Of a stretch of 64,000 nt of DNA, positions 60,860 through 64,000 are shown one piece after another. Numbering within the stretch: position 1 is the first letter of the stretch; each line of letters starts with the position of its first letter. A program made the position numbers and the translations under genes. The notes beneath the pieces were generated by a model. That model saw only the letters and a list, made by a program, of their open reading frames with translations. It did no database searches and was not told the DNA's origin. This DNA comes from Rhizophlyctis rosea (lineage: Eukaryota > Chytridiomycota > Chytridiomycetes > Rhizophlyctidales > Rhizophlyctidaceae). The stretch spans positions 124,001 through 188,000 of the forward strand of contig JADGJC010000044.1 in the NCBI GenBank assembly GCA_027596075.1, given 5' to 3'.

Positions 60860-63800
60860 TTATGAAAGCAACTCCGTCCTCTGCTGTTCAATTAGCCTTT
60901 CCAAATGTGTGTTCCTAATCGTCAAGTCCTCCACTTGCGTCCTCAATGAACTCAACATTTCGTCCTTGACACTGATGGCTGCGCGGACGCGTTCTTCGAT
61001 GATGTTCATTGCTTGGTCCTGCAGGATCACGAAAAAGAAGGGACGGAATGATTTCAAGGGGCTGCGGTAAGGGGAGGAACAGACCGTTTTTGAAGTCTCG
61101 TCATACCTTCTGTTTTTCTATCTCTTCCATCTCGTGTCGCAATTTCCGGGTTAGCGTGGCCGTGTGCTCGTCGTGAAATGTTACTTGTTCTGTTAGGGAT
61201 TGGATGGCCGAGTCTTTGGCTTCCAGTTGCTCTTCAAACTCGCGACCTAAAGAACGTATGTGGTGTCAATCAAATCAACTTTTCAAAAATGGTGGTGGAG
61301 CTTTATAGCTGTATCATAACCAAAGTACGGGATATCACGGTGTGAACTCACGGATAGTCTCTGACAATGTTCTCTCATCCACTTTCAATCGCTTGAGCTC
61401 CTCCCTTTGTTGTTGGATCAGATTGTCCTGTGCATGGAGAGGTAGAAACGTACTGAGTAAGATGTGCCCAACCGTATTCTGAAACATGAAGGAAAACAAA
61501 CTATTACCTTGATGGTAACCTCATGATGAGCTTGCATCTTTTGCTTTTGGAGTTCCCTCAGTTTCTCCTCCGCGTGCGCCTGAGCGCTTTGCATGTTGAG
61601 AATTTTATCCAGAGCGAGGCTGTGTTGGTCACGAAGCTAGTTTTGCAAATGTCACACACATTAAGAGTCTTTCCAATATTCAAAATATCGACAAAGAAAG
61701 ACCTCACTAAGTATTCACCTGCTTGACCTCATCCGCCATCTCAGACTTCAACTTCTCCACCTCCATCCGATACCTCCTTGTCGCATCGCTTGAATTTGAG
61801 CTTGTCTCAACCTCCAGCCGCTGGATGATCATTTCAATCTCTGCGTCCCGCTCTTTAATGAGCTTTTCTTTAAAGCGTTTCTATGAGAGTCCACCCTTTA
61901 GCATTTTGGTATTTGTAGTCAATGCTCGGAAGGTCCTTGTTTACCTCACGATTACGCATTTCGGCTTCCTGCTTGGCGATGAAGTGCGATTGCCATTCTT
62001 CCTTTTCAATGGTAAGTCGTTCTCGGAGGTTTGAGATCTAGGACATTGTTCGCTTTAGCGACAAACAAAAAACAGATGCGGTATCGTCTTCTACCTCCGT
62101 GTTATGTCGTCTCCGCAGCTCTTCGAGCGCATCATCCTTTGCTCCCCTTTCCGCTTCCACCTGTCGTCGGAGCTCCTCTAGCGCTTTCCGATGGCTGGTC
62201 TCCCCAAATTTTTTCTCCTCCTTCATTGTCTCCATCAACATGTGCTTTTGATCCTCAAATTCCGCGATAAGTTTGCGTTTCTGTTGTTGGAACTATACAA
62301 GGGCGTCAATGTTCCAAGCAAGGAATGCTGGAATCTTCTGCAATGCCGGATTACCTCCATCTCGTCCCGCTCCAACTGCTTTTGATACCGCTGGCGAGCA
62401 AACTCCCGTTCTTCTTCACATGCTTTCTGCCGCTCGGCAACAATACGATCCCGCATTCCATCCTAAACCGTTAAAGAAAGCCAATATCAGCGTGGCCAAA
62501 AGCCCACTTATTTGCTGGAACTCACCATCAGCCTTTGCTGCTGCTCCATCAATACCCCCTTCTCCCTCACCAGATCCTCCCTGAACTTTTCCTCCATTTG
62601 TGCTATCTGATGTTTTTGTTTCTAGAAGAGAAAACGCAGCCCCTTAGCTTGCCAAACAGCTCTAAGAACAAATCAATGCCTAGTCCTACCGTAAGCATCT
62701 GCTGAATATGAGGTTCCATTCCCTTCACAGTCTGGTCCTTGATCTGTTTCTCCTTCTCCTGAATCATCTTATCTCTTTTGACCTTCTCTGCTGCCTGCCA
62801 TAGCTCCCGCTGTTGGCGGATGTCACGGGCGTGGTCTTCCTCGAGCAGCTTCATCTGAGAACCACCACGCATTAGCCCATCCATCCAATCCCAGTACGGT
62901 TGTACGGAATTATTCCCTCTTACTTTAGTTTCGAACTGCTTTCTCAGCGCTTTGACCTCCTCGGTCAAAGCAGCGCACCTCTGTGAAAGCTCTTCCTTCT
63001 CTGCCAGCACCTTTTCCATCAAGCTGTGATGTCGCTTGATCATCGTTTCGTATTCCTTCTTTTGAAGACTCAGTTTGGATTTAACATCTTTTTTGCTGTG
63101 AAGAAATCTTGAGTTCACTTTCATACCCACGGGTCATAGATAAAGGGTAATCAAAACATACTGCTGCATGGCTTGCTCTTCATTGAATTCTTTCAGCCTT
63201 TTCAGCTCCTTCTTGAGAAGGGTCAAAGTGCGTGTCTTCTCTTCTAATTCCAGCTGTTGGCCCATGATTTTTGCTTTCACGCCATCAAATACAGCATCTG
63301 AACTTGGGCGATCAGTTGTGGGTCGGGTTACATTCGAAATCACATGATTCTGCTCACTGGTGTTCGGACACTTTTCATTTGCTGCAGTGGGACGACTGGG
63401 ACTATGTGCACAGTGGGGCATATGTCAGAGTTAGTGTGTAAATAGGGTCCAGCAGCATTCGAGTCAATGTTTGGTTTACCTTGTTGATTCGGAACCCCAC
63501 ACTGTTGAGGGACTTGCTTTGAAGGTAGCGGCACCCCTTTTGTCGTCTTCTTCCACTGTTCTCAGAAACCCCAAAATGCGGTCAATCCGTTCAGTGGTTT
63601 GGTCCTCTGTTGCAGTCATACTTCTGGTGTCAAGTGTTGTCGACTCTGAGGTCAGGGGACCAATGATCGGATCAAATTGGCTGTTTTCAAAGGTGGTGTT
63701 GGTCGATTGACGTGTGCGTCGAGAATGAGATGTATGTTCTGGAGTGGCTCTTGGTCTGCCACCCGAACTCCGGCTGTCTCGGGAAGAAGATCGTGTAGTG

Positions 63801-64000
63801 GGTATGACTGACATGTGATTTGGGCATGACGGTGGGCCGTTTGGTGAGCCAACTTGGCGCATGCTATGATGGCAGGAAGTTGTTGTAGGCGTAATAGGTC
63901 TCTGATGTTGGTCCATCTCCCCAACATCTATATGCGCACAATTGATGTTCTGAGTGACAAATGTTGGGCGGGACAACGTGGAGGCAGGTGTGAGTGGGCG
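60860..64000 (-). CDS. CEP131/AZI1 homologue, centriolar satellite coiled-coil protein (5' end outside window)
   Basis: At least 13 exons on the minus strand: 64000-63480 (open to the edge), 63401-63162, 63095-62924, 62854-62690, 62621-62526, 62462-62355, 62292-62095, 62037-61945, 61880-61719, 61636-61508, 61427-61352, 61246-61107 and 61018-60860; 752 residues within the window. The visible N-terminal part is disordered. The rest is continuous coiled coil that follows human CEP131 block by block: QKKEYETMIKRHHSLMEKVL, QIKDQTVKGMEPHIQQML, MRDRIVAERQKACEEERE, KERDAEIEMIIQRLEVE, RREFEEQLEAKDSAIQSL, and the terminal SVKDEMLSSLRTQVEDL with HLERLIEQQR. CEP131 localises to centriolar satellites and supports cilium and flagellum formation. 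The start codon lies beyond 64000. Confidence 0.9.

Overview
The window looks like nuclear DNA of a zoosporic (flagellated, chytrid-type) fungus. Genes are dense and intron-rich. Most introns are 52-70 bp GT-AG, and many exons are short. Fungal markers are a class IV-type chitin synthase, a GH11 xylanase with a fungal CBM1 and a Whi5/Nrm1-like protein. Two genes are typical of organisms with centrioles and cilia: an SSX2IP/Msd1 homologue and a CEP131 homologue. Yeasts and filamentous ascomycetes lack CEP131. The lineage is inferred from gene content only. All multi-exon models were assembled by hand from splice sites, protein conservation and frame; each closes in frame, but none has transcript support.

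Layout, left to right. 1-3,500: the start of a leftward NPF-motif protein (SCAMP-like) and a seven-exon Atos-family gene whose N-terminal part resembles the Atg13/HORMA fold. 3,500-6,530: gene-poor, with a 52-bp perfect direct repeat. 6,533-7,465: secreted GH11 xylanase with CBM1. 8,275-11,340: PAK/Ste20 kinase, leftward. 12,447-13,746: mitochondrial carrier. 14,448-15,930: coiled-coil protein. 16,344-17,283 and 17,704-18,543: divergent pair, IMP1-type inner-membrane protease and pyridoxamine phosphate oxidase. 18,544-20,732: no gene seen. 20,733-21,728: C2H2 factor of SFP1/JAZF1 type. 22,519-23,178: unknown protein. 23,245-25,811: DONSON homologue. 26,742-29,538: long coiled-coil protein. 30,426-30,731: small membrane protein.

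31,042-32,605: ribosomal protein S4e, head to head with fumarase (to 34,824). 34,890-36,028: ALG5. 36,509-38,072: Rai1/DXO. 38,102-41,548: ACAP-type BAR-PH-ArfGAP-ankyrin protein. 41,840-42,934: PhyH-like dioxygenase. 43,016-43,341: possible small membrane protein. 43,501-44,280: NFKBIL1-like protein. 44,937-49,314: chitin synthase. 50,822-51,969: F-box plus R3H protein. 52,362-54,251: Hse1/STAM. 54,355-57,266: SSX2IP/Msd1. 58,667-60,568: Whi5-like. 60,860 to the window end: CEP131.

Most of the content is ordinary housekeeping: translation, TCA cycle, glycosylation, RNA quality control, endosomal sorting and vitamin B6. No operon-like or defence system, mobile element, CRISPR array, tRNA or rRNA was found. 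The most notable stretch is the right end, where two centriolar-satellite proteins flank a G1/S regulator. DONSON in a fungus, the Atos/HORMA resemblance and the F-box/R3H pairing come next.
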